A DNA stretch of 64,000 nucleotides, taken from NCBI GenBank assembly GCA_025928545.1, contig JAICJH010000013.1:1-64000 (forward strand). The letters are read 5' to 3'. A program made the translations under genes and the position numbers. Shown here in pieces: positions 8,347 to 16,655 of the stretch (within the stretch, counting starts at the first letter, position 1; every line of letters begins with the position of its first letter). A model generated the notes under the pieces. It was not told where the DNA came from and did no database searches. It saw only the letters and a program-made list of their open reading frames with translations. The DNA is from Bryobacteraceae bacterium (GTDB lineage Bacteria; Acidobacteriota; Terriglobia; Bryobacterales; Bryobacteraceae).

Positions 8347-9789
8347 TTAAGAATAAGGAAACTGGCACGGATCGATGGCCGCCCGTACATTTCCGGCTTC
8401 GAAAATCCGTTCGGCCAGCCTGGCGCGTAACTCCGCAGCCTGTTTCGTATGCGTAGCCCTTCCGGCCAGGTTTACATGCTGGTAAGGGTCGGCGTGCAGA
8501 TCGTACATCATGTATTCCACATACCGGTCCGCGCGCGGCACTGCGGTCCAGCCGGGCAACTTCGGCGCTGCGGCGGCGTACGTATATTGCGGCGTCCGCA
8601 GACCGCGCGCTGTCATGAATTCGCTCATTTCGAAATAAGCTTCGTTGCGCCAATCCGCGGTTCTGCGCTCCAGCAGCGGGAGAAAACTCCGGCCCTGCAT
8701 GGATGCCGGAACTTTCAGCCCCGCGGCCGATAGCAAGGTCGGCGCCAGATCCACATGGCTTACAAGCTCCGGTATCGCGAGCCCGCGATTGAACCCCGGC
8801 CCTTCGAAAATCAACGGCACATGTATCGAACTTTCATGCGGCGACCGCTTGTATTCCGAATTGCGCGTCTTGAAGTGGCAGCCGTGATCGCTGATGAACA
8901 TCACGATCGTATTCTTATCCAGCCCGGTCTCGGCAAGCGTCTTGCGGATTGTGCCGACCGTTTCGTCCATCTTTGCGACACACGCGTAGTAATCGGCCAG
9001 TTGATGCGGCCAGCTGCCCGGCAGAGGACGCAGATCCGGAGGTACCCAGAAATCCTTGTACCGTCCCTCGTAATCCTTCGGTGGCACGAATGCATCGATG
9101 TCGTTCTGATGATGCACCTCCAGATACGACAACGTCAGCAGGAACGGCGACTTTGCGGACCGCAGGAACTTCTGCGCCAGATCCGTCATGAAATCGGTGC
9201 GATAGATGTTCGAAAAATGCATCGCCTTGCCGTCGTTATCGAAAAGATCTCCCTCGTAGGGATGCGACGTAATTTCCAGAACATTCGACGATTGCCACAA
9301 ATCCAGGAATCCGCCCCGCTCCTCGCGAGCCACCGGACCCTGCACCGCATTCTTGCCCAGATGCCACTTGCCGATATGGTTCGCCGTATAACCGGCATCC
9401 CGCAGAGTGGTGGCAAGCGTGATCGCATCCGGCTTGATGGCGATGCCGTTCTTCCAGACACCGTGCGTGCTCGGATACTGGCCCGTAAGGATACTGGCCC
9501 GTGCCGGCGCGCAGACCGGCTGGCTGCAGATTGCGGAATTGAAGATCGTGCCGCGCCGCGCCATCTCATCAAGATTGGGCGTGAGATTCATCGGATTCTG
9601 CCCGGCTGCCCCGATGCAGTCCCAGCGAAACTGGTCCGAGAAAATGACGACAATATTGGGTTGCGCCGATGTCCCGCTTGCCGCTTCCCGCACCTGCGGA
9701 GCCGCCGCAGCAGCTTGCGCCGCCAGCGCAGTCTTCAGTACCGCCCTGCGCGAAGGCAGGCTGGACCCATCCGATTTCGTTCCACTCAT
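8347..9789 (-). CDS. Tat-exported arylsulfatase-type sulfatase
   Basis: 480 aa. The N-terminus 'LPSRRAVLKTALAAQAAAAA' is a twin-arginine signal, so the enzyme is likely exported folded. The metal-binding start 'PNIVVIFSDQFRWD' is followed by the sulfatase signature CAPAR at about residues 92-96 (C-x-A-x-R), whose Cys is matured to formylglycine by FGE. It hydrolyses sulfate esters; polysaccharide or aryl sulfates are possible substrates. 'FISDHGCHFKTRN' supplies later metal ligands. The ATG has TATACT 8 nt upstream and no SD. No maturation enzyme is in the window. Confidence 0.93.
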   Translation of the reverse strand: MSGTKSDGSSLPSRRAVLKTALAAQAAAAAPQVREAASGTSAQPNIVVIFSDQFRWDCIGAAGQNPMNLTPNLDEMARRGTIFNSAICSQPVCAPARASILTGQYPSTHGVWKNGIAIKPDAITLATTLRDAGYTANHIGKWHLGKNAVQGPVAREERGGFLDLWQSSNVLEITSHPYEGDLFDNDGKAMHFSNIYRTDFMTDLAQKFLRSAKSPFLLTLSYLEVHHQNDIDAFVPPKDYEGRYKDFWVPPDLRPLPGSWPHQLADYYACVAKMDETVGTIRKTLAETGLDKNTIVMFISDHGCHFKTRNSEYKRSPHESSIHVPLIFEGPGFNRGLAIPELVSHVDLAPTLLSAAGLKVPASMQGRSFLPLLERRTADWRNEAYFEMSEFMTARGLRTPQYTYAAAAPKLPGWTAVPRADRYVEYMMYDLHADPYQHVNLAGRATHTKQAAELRARLAERIFEAGNVRAAIDPCQFPYS

Positions 9790-9797
9790 TGCCAGCC

Positions 9798-9803
9798 AGT
9801 ATA
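9798..9803 (-). promoter_or_regulatory. -10 box TATACT 8 nt before sulfatase start (leaderless candidate)
   Basis: On the minus strand TATACT is followed by GGCTGGCA and then the ATG at 9789. No SD is present. Confidence 0.45.
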
Positions 9804-9839
9804 TGCCACCGCGCAGCGAAAGAGTGGGCCAATCCGCGA

Positions 9840-9884
9840 GTTTCCAAGCCGGTCGTTTCCGAGCCAGCCGTTTCTGAGCCGTGA
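9840..9884 (+). repeat. Three imperfect 15-bp tandem repeats
   Basis: Units begin at 9840, 9855 and 9870: GTTTCCAAGCCGGTC, GTTTCCGAGCCAGCC and GTTTCTGAGCCGTGA. They are followed by CCGCAAGGGAGCGG. They lie between the divergent sulfatase and small membrane-protein genes. Confidence 0.6.
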
Positions 9885-9913
9885 CCGCAAGGGAGCGGAC
9901 ATCCTAACCCTGA

Positions 9914-9919
9914 TAAACT
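9914..9919 (+). promoter_or_regulatory. -10 box TAAACT 8 nt before GTG of small membrane protein
   Basis: TAAACT is followed by 8 nt and then GTG at 9928. It has the same hexamer and spacing as in front of htpG (17786-17791). Confidence 0.35.
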
Positions 9920-9927
9920 CTCTAGCG

Positions 9928-10104
9928 GTGAAACAGACTAGTCCTGCCATTCTGGTAGTGGCGGGCGCGATCGCTCTGATGAACGTCGCCCGTAATCCAC
10001 GCTTTGCAAATTTCCACATGGTGGACGTCCTGCGTCTGATTGCTGCCGGCGCCTGCTTCGGTGTCGCCTTCGCGCTCTTCTTCCAGTCCCGCCGGGCGAA
10101 ATAA
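9928..10104 (+). CDS. Small two-helix membrane protein (58 aa)
   Basis: 58 aa, starting at GTG 9928. Two hydrophobic segments, about residues 6-20 (PAILVVAGAIALMNV) and 33-52 (DVLRLIAAGACFGVAFALFF), are separated by a polar loop and end in QSRRAK, a basic tail that would stay cytoplasmic. I do not recognise a family. The frame is also open upstream, antisense to the sulfatase, but the hydrophobic pattern begins exactly at this GTG. Function unknown. Confidence 0.55.
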   Translation: MKQTSPAILVVAGAIALMNVARNPRFANFHMVDVLRLIAAGACFGVAFALFFQSRRAK

Positions 10105-10336
10105 TCTCGCGCCTCTGACCCGCGAAATGCGCTCTCTGGCGCAAACTGCGCGTCCCGGGGGCGCAAATCATTGGCAGACGGCAGACCAGGGGCTCCTCCA
10201 TCAGGAGCGTGCATTGGGTACCATGAATTGCTTGTTCAGCATCGCCTGAGGGGAACTACACAAGTGCGATATCGCCCTTTGGCATGACGATTGCCAGCAA
10301 CAACCTGACACATAATCGTTTCAAGAGAGGGATTCG

Positions 10337-10714
10337 ATGGTTTTGCGGAACGCAGCTGTCGCTTTGTTGATCGTTTGCTGTAGCGGCCTCGCACAAGACG
10401 CGCAGCAACAAAAGGACTCGTCCCAGAAAAAACAGGACACCACCAAAGAGCAAAAAGAAGCCCCTCCGCCGAAAAAAGAAGAGCCTGCGCCCCTGTTCGG
10501 CGGTAAGCTCGGCACTCACTCATCCGAAAAGAAGAAGGAATCCGCGACTCTTGGTTTCAACGGTATCGACCCTTCCGGCAAGGTAAGCGATAAAGTGCTG
10601 GCCACCACGCCAACAGCCGACCATCAGGCGAAAGTGAAAAAAATGGCCGAACTTGCCCCTGCCCCCGCGGATCTCGATGCTTTCGTAAAAGAAGGGGGGC
10701 TGAACAAGCGATGA
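10337..10714 (+). CDS. Secreted hydrophilic protein of unknown function
   Basis: 125 aa. Residues 1-19 are a signal peptide (VALLIVCCSGLAQ, cleavage near QD). A Gln/Lys/Glu/Pro-rich stretch (about 20-55) follows, probably disordered, then a short folded-looking tail 'LGFNGIDPSGKVSDKVLATTP'. I recognise no domain. [10 protein letters not shown] precedes the ATG. The stop overlaps the M48 peptidase start (ATGA), so it is co-translated with the protease and may be its periplasmic partner or substrate; that is inference from position only. Confidence 0.7.
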   Translation: MVLRNAAVALLIVCCSGLAQDAQQQKDSSQKKQDTTKEQKEAPPPKKEEPAPLFGGKLGTHSSEKKKESATLGFNGIDPSGKVSDKVLATTPTADHQAKVKKMAELAPAPADLDAFVKEGGLNKR

Positions 10715-11535
10715 AGTCCTTCTGCCTTGCCGTCACAGCCACGCTCGCCCTGGCCCTTTCCGCCAGCGCGCAGTTCGGCAGCATCATGAACAAAGCTAAA
10801 GAGAAGATCACCAAGGCCAACGAAACATTCCAGCCCTGGACCGCGCAGGAAGAGCAGGATATCGGCGAGGCCGGAGCGGCGAAGATGGTCGCGGTGTTCG
10901 GCCTCGTGGAAGACCCGAAAATCGTGCGCTACGTCAATCTCGTTGGACAGGCCGTCGCGCAATACGCGTCACGGAAACTACCCTGGCGATTCGGGATTCT
11001 CGATTCGGATATCGCCGGAGCCTATGCCCTGCCCGGCGGCTACATTTTTATTACCCGCGCCGCGCTCAGCGGCATGACAAATGAAGCCCAGCTGGCAGGC
11101 GCCCTCGGCCACGAAATCAAACACTGCGCTGAGCGGGATCTGGAGCGCGAAATCCGGGCCAAGAAGACCTCCGCATGGGCGATGGAAGAAGCCAACGCCA
11201 GTGGCAAGGCCGACGCCCTTGCTTCCGTCAAGGCCGACGCTTTCGTGAAGGACCTTTTCAATACCAGCCTCAGCCGCGATAAAGAAGATGGCGCAGACGA
11301 ACAGGGCGAGCAGATGGCCGAGAAGGCTGGCTATGCCGCTGGCGGGTTACTCCAGTTCCTCACAGCCATGCGCGATGCCAGCGCAAAGCCGGAGAACAAA
11401 AAGATGTTCGGCCAGATGCTGTCTACCCATCCGTCTTTCGATTCCCGCATCGCGCACCTGAAGCCGTTTGTCGATAAGGCCGGCAATTCCGGTAAGACTC
11501 TTGAAGCCCGGTTTCAGGCTGCGATATTGAATTGA
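10711..11535 (+). CDS. M48-family zinc metallopeptidase, exported
   Basis: 274 aa. N-terminal signal peptide (residues 1-20, ending SASAQ). The peptidase domain contains HEIKH at about residues 134-138 (HExxH zinc site) and a downstream Glu in 'DGADEQGEQMAEKAGY', the third zinc ligand typical of M48. 'STHPSFDSRIAHL' near the C-terminus is also characteristic. It resembles the BepA/LoiP type of periplasmic M48 proteases used in envelope quality control, without a TPR domain. It overlaps both neighbours (ATGA upstream, TTGA downstream), making a three-gene coupled operon with the CHASE2 cyclase. Confidence 0.9.
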   Translation: MKSFCLAVTATLALALSASAQFGSIMNKAKEKITKANETFQPWTAQEEQDIGEAGAAKMVAVFGLVEDPKIVRYVNLVGQAVAQYASRKLPWRFGILDSDIAGAYALPGGYIFITRAALSGMTNEAQLAGALGHEIKHCAERDLEREIRAKKTSAWAMEEANASGKADALASVKADAFVKDLFNTSLSRDKEDGADEQGEQMAEKAGYAAGGLLQFLTAMRDASAKPENKKMFGQMLSTHPSFDSRIAHLKPFVDKAGNSGKTLEARFQAAILN

Positions 11536-13481
11536 CCTATAGCCCGCAAACTCGCCAACGGCTGCGGCGGGGAGTGTTCATCCTGACCGCCGCTCTCGTC
11601 GTGGCGATCGCTCTGATGGATAACGCCGGTTCGCTCGCCTGGCTGGAGAACCGCAGTTCCGACGTCCGCGCCAAACGGACTGTCGATCCGCCTGGCGACC
11701 GCGACATCGTCATCATCGATATCGATAACGCCAGCTACAGTTCCCTTACAGGAAAACTCGGCCGCTGGCCCTGGACCCGCCAGGTCTGGACAGAACTCGT
11801 CCGCTATCTGAATCCTGGCAAGCCCAGACTGGTTTTGTTCGACATTCTTTTCAGCGGCTCCGAACCCGACGCCGATACGAAGTTCGCCACGGTATTGCGA
11901 GAGGCGGGAAATGTTCTGCTGCCATTCGCGTTTGTTTCCGGAAAGATCGATGCCGAAACGGACGCGTTCACGCCTCCGGCCAGTGCCGCTGTTCAACTTG
12001 AAAGTCCGCCCCGGGGGTCCGCGCTTGGCCATGCCGACTGGTCCCTGGACGCGCCGGATAAAGTATTGGAAGCCGCTGTTGCCACCACCGGCTCAAACCT
12101 GGCCGCCGCCGATCCGGACGGCATTACCCGCCGCCTCCCCCTCACCATGCGCTACGACCAGCGTGACTGGGCTACGGTGTGGCTCGCAGCCGCGTTACGC
12201 TTGCGCGGCGTCACTGCGAAACCGAAGTTCGAAGGCGGCGAATTCAGTGCCGGCCCCATCCGTCTGCCGGTTGACCGTTTGGGAAACTACGTGATCCGGT
12301 GGCATGGGGATACGCTGACTTCTTATCGCGAGGTTCCGCTCTGGGAAATGATCTGCTCCATCTACCCAAGGCAGTGCGATGACGGCGTTACCCGCCACCC
12401 GGCCGAAGAATTCCGCAACAAGATCGTGATTGTGGGAGCAAGCGCGGCAGGCAGTTATGAGGTGCGCCCCACCGCTGTTTCCGAAACCGCGCCCGGCATG
12501 TTCGTGCTCGCCACCGCGATCGATAACCTGCTGCACAATCAAGCCGTGCGCCGCGTTCCGTGGCAGGGCGCCCTCCCGCTTCTTTTCCTGCTCTGCGCAT
12601 TGCCGGCCTGGGCGGTGCTGCAATACCGGTCCATTGTCGCGCCCCTCGCCGTAGCCCTCGGCGTCATGCTGGTCTACACAGCCGCATGCTTCATCGCTTA
12701 TGGACATTCTTTGTGGCTTCCCATGTCGGCCCCGCTTCTTGGCGCGGCACTCTCCTTCACGGGCAATACCGGTTACCGCTACATCACGGTGGATCGCGAA
12801 TTGTCGCGCACCCGTGGAACGCTGGAGCGCTACGTCTCGCCGCAGCTCGTCAGCTACGTGATGGATCACCTGGGGGAGTTTAATTTCAAAGGTGAGAAGA
12901 AGAAGCTTACGATCCTCTTTTCCGATGTCCGCAGCTTCACCACACTCACCGAAAAGACCGACCCCGTCGAGCTGCTGACCCAACTGAATGAATATCTGGA
13001 AGCGATGACGGATATTATCTTCCGCTACGACGGTATTGTCGACAAGTTCATCGGCGATGGCATCATGGCCCATTGGGGCGCGTTCACACCCGACCGTCCC
13101 AACGCCCTGCTGGCGGCTCAGGCCGGTCTCGAAATGATGCAGCGTCTCGCGGAGCTGAACAAGCACTGGGTCGCGACCGGCCGGCCGCCTCTCGATATCG
13201 GCGTGGGCATTCACACCGATATTGTGATCTTCGGCAATGTCGGAACTGGCAAGAAAGTGGATTTCACCGCTATCGGCGATGGCGTCAATCTGGCTGCGCG
13301 CCTGGAGAGTTCGAACAAGGAATTCAAAACTCACATCGTGATCAGCGAGGCGACCCTTCACGAACTCGACAACCGGGCGACCGTACGCGGTCTGGGGCCC
13401 ATTGTCGTGAAGGGGAAGACTGTCGGAGTCGAAGTGTACGAACTGATCGGATTGAAAGCTGAGTTCTCAATCACTGCTTAA
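11532..13481 (+). CDS. CHASE2-domain membrane adenylate cyclase (class III)
   Basis: 649 aa. TM helix at about 15-32, an extracytoplasmic CHASE2 sensor at about 35-330, three further TM helices at about 340-415, then a class III cyclase domain at about 455-640. Metal-binding aspartates are in 'LFSDVRSF' and 'KFIGDGIMA'. The substrate-specifying Lys (DKFIGDG) and Thr ('DFTAIGDGVN') favour ATP over GTP. It should make cAMP in response to an unknown periplasmic signal. TTG 11532 overlaps the protease stop (TTGA); no closer ATG precedes the first helix. A CRP-like operator at 29172 is a possible downstream target. Confidence 0.92.
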   Translation: MTYSPQTRQRLRRGVFILTAALVVAIALMDNAGSLAWLENRSSDVRAKRTVDPPGDRDIVIIDIDNASYSSLTGKLGRWPWTRQVWTELVRYLNPGKPRLVLFDILFSGSEPDADTKFATVLREAGNVLLPFAFVSGKIDAETDAFTPPASAAVQLESPPRGSALGHADWSLDAPDKVLEAAVATTGSNLAAADPDGITRRLPLTMRYDQRDWATVWLAAALRLRGVTAKPKFEGGEFSAGPIRLPVDRLGNYVIRWHGDTLTSYREVPLWEMICSIYPRQCDDGVTRHPAEEFRNKIVIVGASAAGSYEVRPTAVSETAPGMFVLATAIDNLLHNQAVRRVPWQGALPLLFLLCALPAWAVLQYRSIVAPLAVALGVMLVYTAACFIAYGHSLWLPMSAPLLGAALSFTGNTGYRYITVDRELSRTRGTLERYVSPQLVSYVMDHLGEFNFKGEKKKLTILFSDVRSFTTLTEKTDPVELLTQLNEYLEAMTDIIFRYDGIVDKFIGDGIMAHWGAFTPDRPNALLAAQAGLEMMQRLAELNKHWVATGRPPLDIGVGIHTDIVIFGNVGTGKKVDFTAIGDGVNLAARLESSNKEFKTHIVISEATLHELDNRATVRGLGPIVVKGKTVGVEVYELIGLKAEFSITA

Positions 13482-13514
13482 TGCGAGGTTCTCAGCCCGA
13501 CGGTGACAGGGCTC

Positions 13515-13943
13515 TCACGAAAAGAATTCTTCGCGCTTATCCAGACATTCCTTTTGCTCCCCGGAACTCAGGCTCTTCAGTCGCTTTCGTCCGGCACTGA
13601 ATACCGCCCGTGAAGAGTACCCCAGCTTCACCAGATTGTCCCTGTCCTGCCTGGGAAGCATGAGGTAGTGTTTCCGGCAGTCGAAACTCCGGCAAAGCAG
13701 AGGGCGCCGGCCGTAAATCTTACAGCCGGTGGCGCCAAGATAGACGCAGTGGCCATTGGGTTTGGTAGCAAGCAGGAACACCACGCTCCCGGTCTCCCGG
13801 TCCGTCATCGCCTTGTGCCGGTAGGCTTTCACATCGTCGCCATTCTCGGGTTGAAGAAAAAGACCCTGCCCGCTGCGGCAGCACTCTGTGCATCCGTTGC
13901 AGGCAACCGTTGTCTGAACCGTAGTCTGTTGTTCGGATGGCAT
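13515..13943 (-). CDS. YkgJ-family cysteine-cluster (zinc/iron-chelating) protein
   Basis: 142 aa. Cysteine pattern 'CNGCTECC' near the N-terminus, then 'GHCVYLGATGCKIYGRRPLLCRSFDCRK', the signature of the CxxCxxCC family thought to bind a zinc or Fe-S ion. The biochemical role is not known; members are often near methylation or metal genes. It lies 8 nt downstream of the cupin gene on the same strand and converges with the CHASE2 cyclase gene. Confidence 0.85.
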   Translation of the reverse strand: MPSEQQTTVQTTVACNGCTECCRSGQGLFLQPENGDDVKAYRHKAMTDRETGSVVFLLATKPNGHCVYLGATGCKIYGRRPLLCRSFDCRKHYLMLPRQDRDNLVKLGYSSRAVFSAGRKRLKSLSSGEQKECLDKREEFFS

Positions 13944-13951
13944 GTGCGCCG

Positions 13952-14389
13952 TTACGTGGCGGGTCCGAAGGCAACCACGAAGTAGCGCGATCGCGTCGTG
14001 CTGGAAGGGTTCTTCACGCCGTGTTCATCGTTCGACCCTGCAAAACCAAGGCCTCCCGGCCCCAGCCGCGTAGTCTTTCCGTTGACGGTAAAATCCAGTT
14101 CGCCGTCGCAAATCATCATCATTTCCTCGTGCGGATGACGGTGCGGCGGATGCGGCTCCTGGCCTGGACCGAGTTCCGTTTCATGCGCCTCGATCCGGAA
14201 GCCGGAATGCAACAAGCCATCGAAGATCGCGTGCGATACATTCTTGCCGTTCGCTTTAGCCGGCAGATCTTCAAATCGGTAAGTGACGGATTTAAGCGAC
14301 GGCAGGTCCGCACCCTGCGCGCGACTGGCTGCAACGGCCGCCAGCGCCGGGAGCAATAGCGCCAGCTGATCTCTGCGTGTAGTGGGCAT
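13952..14389 (-). CDS. Exported cupin-domain protein
   Basis: 145 aa. The N-terminus 'TTRRDQLALLLPALAAVAAS' is a Tat-like signal. A single cupin barrel follows with both motifs: 'PHPPHRHPHEEMMMICDGELDF' (metal-ligand His/His/Glu) and 'GPGGLGFAGSNDEHGVKN' (fourth His). Metal-dependent enzyme or binding protein; the substrate cannot be inferred. CAGAAT lies 8 nt before the ATG, with a GAGG that could serve as a weak RBS instead. Likely transcribed together with the YkgJ-like gene. Confidence 0.85.
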   Translation of the reverse strand: MPTTRRDQLALLLPALAAVAASRAQGADLPSLKSVTYRFEDLPAKANGKNVSHAIFDGLLHSGFRIEAHETELGPGQEPHPPHRHPHEEMMMICDGELDFTVNGKTTRLGPGGLGFAGSNDEHGVKNPSSTTRSRYFVVAFGPAT

Positions 14390-14457
14390 CTGCCTCTATT
14401 CTGCCCTAATCCTTATTGATGTGCACCGGCGGGCATTAGTTTTTTGGCAGCCGCACG

Positions 14458-15261
14458 TCAAACGTAAGGGGCGCCGGGCTGAATCGGCAGGGTGCTCCCG
14501 CCCGCATCCACATTGAGAATCGCCGCTGTGACCTGCGCAGCTTCATCGGACAGCAGATATAGAGCCGCATACGCTGAATCGTCGGCAGTCTGGTGCCTGC
14601 CCAGCGGGAGCGATTCGCCCGTCTTCCTGAGACTCTCGAGGCTGACGCCCGCCTTCGTGTGCAGCGCAATTTCGCCCTCACTCAACACCCAGCCGGGAAT
14701 CAGGTAATTGACGCGGATTCGATCCTTCGCGAGCGCCCCGGCCAGCGTTCGCGTCATCGACAGCAGTCCGCCCTTAGCCGCCGCGTAAGCAACCAGATTC
14801 GGCAGACCCTGAATGCCGTTCAGCGAGCCGACGTTCACAATGCTGCCTCCGCCCGCAGCCCTCATATGTGGCGCAGCGTACTTGCAACAGTAGAAGGGAC
14901 CCCGCAGATTCACCTGCTGGATGCTTTCCCAAAGGTCCGTCGTGGTCTCTTCCAGCGTTGCGCGCGGGAACCAGCCGGCGTTGTTCACCAGACCATCCAG
15001 GCGTCCGTAACTGCCGACGGCCTCATCCATGAGCCTGGAGCAATCGGCTTCGCTCCTGACGTCGGCGCGAACGAATCGCGCGACGCCTCCCGCGGCTTCG
15101 ATACGGGCAGCGGCGGCTTCACCTTCAGCTTCACGTATGTCGGAAAGAACTACGGAAGCGCCTTCTTCCGCCAGCCTGCTGGCACAGGCAAAGCCGATGC
15201 CTTGTGCCGCACCCGTAACTATTATGACTTTGTTTTCAACCCGGCCCGCCCGCAATCGCAT
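14458..15261 (-). CDS. Short-chain dehydrogenase/reductase
   Basis: 267 aa, classical SDR. NAD(P)-binding 'TGAAQGIG' at about residues 16-23, 'NNAG' at about 92, catalytic Ser in 'NVGSLNG' and Tyr/Lys in 'YAAAKGG', plus the C-terminal 'YLLSDEAAQVTAAILNVDAG'. An acidic residue at the end of beta-2 ('VLSDIRE') suggests NAD(H) preference. Substrate unknown. ATG 15261 overlaps the preceding stop (TGATG); a TTG one codon earlier is an alternative start. It is third in the minus-strand ParA operon. Confidence 0.9.
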   Translation of the reverse strand: MRLRAGRVENKVIIVTGAAQGIGFACASRLAEEGASVVLSDIREAEGEAAAARIEAAGGVARFVRADVRSEADCSRLMDEAVGSYGRLDGLVNNAGWFPRATLEETTTDLWESIQQVNLRGPFYCCKYAAPHMRAAGGGSIVNVGSLNGIQGLPNLVAYAAAKGGLLSMTRTLAGALAKDRIRVNYLIPGWVLSEGEIALHTKAGVSLESLRKTGESLPLGRHQTADDSAYAALYLLSDEAAQVTAAILNVDAGGSTLPIQPGAPYV

Positions 15262-15764
15262 CAATCTGAGGTTAGCAATCCCTGCGCGAATCGCAGCGGC
15301 GCCACAAAGAACCCGTGCACCGCCAATGAAACGAAATTCACCGTGCCAAGTCCGATCAGATAGAATCCCATCCCGACCGTTAGCAATGGATTATCTCTGA
15401 AATCGTGCTCCGCGTCCTGAATTACAGGCGGCGCTTCCGTGATCAGGTGAAACGCTGCCGGAACGTTGCTGTGCACCGGCGGTGCGGGTTCGTCGGCGCG
15501 ATACACCCAACCCACCGCGGCCGAAACCTCGGCCACCCCGGACTCAGCGGGTAAATCGAACTTTGGTTTCGTTTTATGCCGTGCCCGCGGCGCTTCCGCC
15601 TCGCTCTGCACCGGCGGCGCTTCGTCGGCGCGAAACGCCCAGCCCGGCGTAGCGGTAACCTCGGGCACGCCGGCGGCGGGAAGATCGAACGTTGGCTTGG
15701 CTTTATGCCGGGCTCGCGGCGCTTCTTTCAAGTGCCGGTGCTGCGGATCTTTCTTCGGCGGCAT
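15261..15764 (-). CDS. Repeat-containing protein with C-terminal membrane segment, partner gene of ParA-like ATPase
   Basis: 167 aa. ATG 15764 has RBS GGGAG, better than the longer frame from 15806. After a basic N-terminus come two tandem repeats of about 41 residues, each starting 'EAPRARHK.KP.FDLPA' and ending 'GW.(F/Y)RADE.PPV'. These are probably disordered and rich in Arg, Lys and Pro. A C-terminal hydrophobic hairpin (about residues 125-160, 'LTVGMGFYLIGLGTVNFV') follows. I recognise no family. It overlaps the end of the upstream ParA gene by 62 nt, so the two are translationally linked. Confidence 0.7.
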   Translation of the reverse strand: MPPKKDPQHRHLKEAPRARHKAKPTFDLPAAGVPEVTATPGWAFRADEAPPVQSEAEAPRARHKTKPKFDLPAESGVAEVSAAVGWVYRADEPAPPVHSNVPAAFHLITEAPPVIQDAEHDFRDNPLLTVGMGFYLIGLGTVNFVSLAVHGFFVAPLRFAQGLLTSD

Positions 15765-16545
15765 AATGATCTCCCGATGTTTTGTTTTCCGCGGAGCCCA
15801 GGACAATATGGTCGAGCAATTTCATGTAGTCTTCAGCCGCGCGGCTCCGCGGGGCGTATTCCCAAATCGTCTGATGGCTGGCAGTCGCGTAACTCAGATC
15901 GATGCACTGGCGAATGCCCGGCTGGAAAACATATTTGCCCACCGCCGGGTCGCGTTCCAACGCTTCCATCGTGGCGCGGGTCGCGTGATTTCCCCTGTGA
16001 ACTGAAGTCGGCAGTACGGCGAGTATGTCGAGCCGCCTTTCCGGCCAGAGTTCCCGAACCTGAAGAACTCCGTCCAGCGTCTGCCGCGCGCCAATGACTG
16101 CCATGAGATCCATCCCCACCGGAATGACAAGTCCCTCCGCAAACAACAACGCGTTATACGTGAGGAGATTCATCGCGGGCGACGTGTCGATCACAACCGC
16201 ATCGTATTGCAGACAGCCCTTCAGACGGCGCGTCAGAATTGTTTCACGCTGCGCTTCACCCGCCAGCCGTCGTTCCAGTGAGAAGGCCGCCGGGGTGGAA
16301 ACCACCACGTCCAGGCCCGGCCGGACGTCACGCAATGCAACGTCGGCAAGCGAAGCTTCGCCCGTCATCAGTTCTTCAAAAGTATGGACTGGGCGCAGGC
16401 GCAGCGTGTGCCCGATGTTGCCCTGAGGGTCCGCATCCAGAAGCAGCACGCGTTGACCCCGCGTCGCCAAACCGGCGGCAATATGGATGGCGGTGGCAGT
16501 TTTGCCGACCCCACCTTTCATATTGACCACGGCTAACTTGCGCAC
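15703..16545 (-). CDS. ParA/MinD-type ATPase without ParB
   Basis: 280 aa. Deviant Walker A 'KGGVGKT' at residues 10-16, Walker A-prime 'LLLDADPQGN', Walker B 'AVVIDTSPAMNLL'. These are features of ParA-like ATPases that dimerise on ATP and bind DNA non-specifically. GTG 16545 has a strong RBS (AGGAAAGG); the ATG at 16578 lacks one. No parB or parS-like repeat is adjacent. The downstream overlapping gene encodes a basic repeat protein with a membrane segment, so a cargo- or membrane-positioning role is as likely as DNA segregation. The C-terminal 25 residues are low-complexity Ala/Glu/Ser. Confidence 0.88.
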   Translation of the reverse strand: MRKLAVVNMKGGVGKTATAIHIAAGLATRGQRVLLLDADPQGNIGHTLRLRPVHTFEELMTGEASLADVALRDVRPGLDVVVSTPAAFSLERRLAGEAQRETILTRRLKGCLQYDAVVIDTSPAMNLLTYNALLFAEGLVIPVGMDLMAVIGARQTLDGVLQVRELWPERRLDILAVLPTSVHRGNHATRATMEALERDPAVGKYVFQPGIRQCIDLSYATASHQTIWEYAPRSRAAEDYMKLLDHIVLGSAENKTSGDHYAAEERSAAPALERSAASPA

Positions 16546-16655
16546 GGGCCGCCTTTCCTGAAAAAAACATAATAGCATGAAAATGTTTCAGTTCGGGCCG
16601 TGATTTTTCAGGCTGTCCGCGCATTTTGGCATCGGTGAGTGGGGCGGAGATTAAG

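Noticed and set aside
8755..10104. 449-codon open frame on the plus strand across the sulfatase gene
   Set aside because: Antisense shadow caused by GC-rich codon bias; only its last 58 codons (from GTG 9928) look like a real protein.
15703..16545. Chromosomal parA of a parABS locus
   Set aside because: No parB gene follows and no repeated parS-like 16-bp palindromes are visible nearby.
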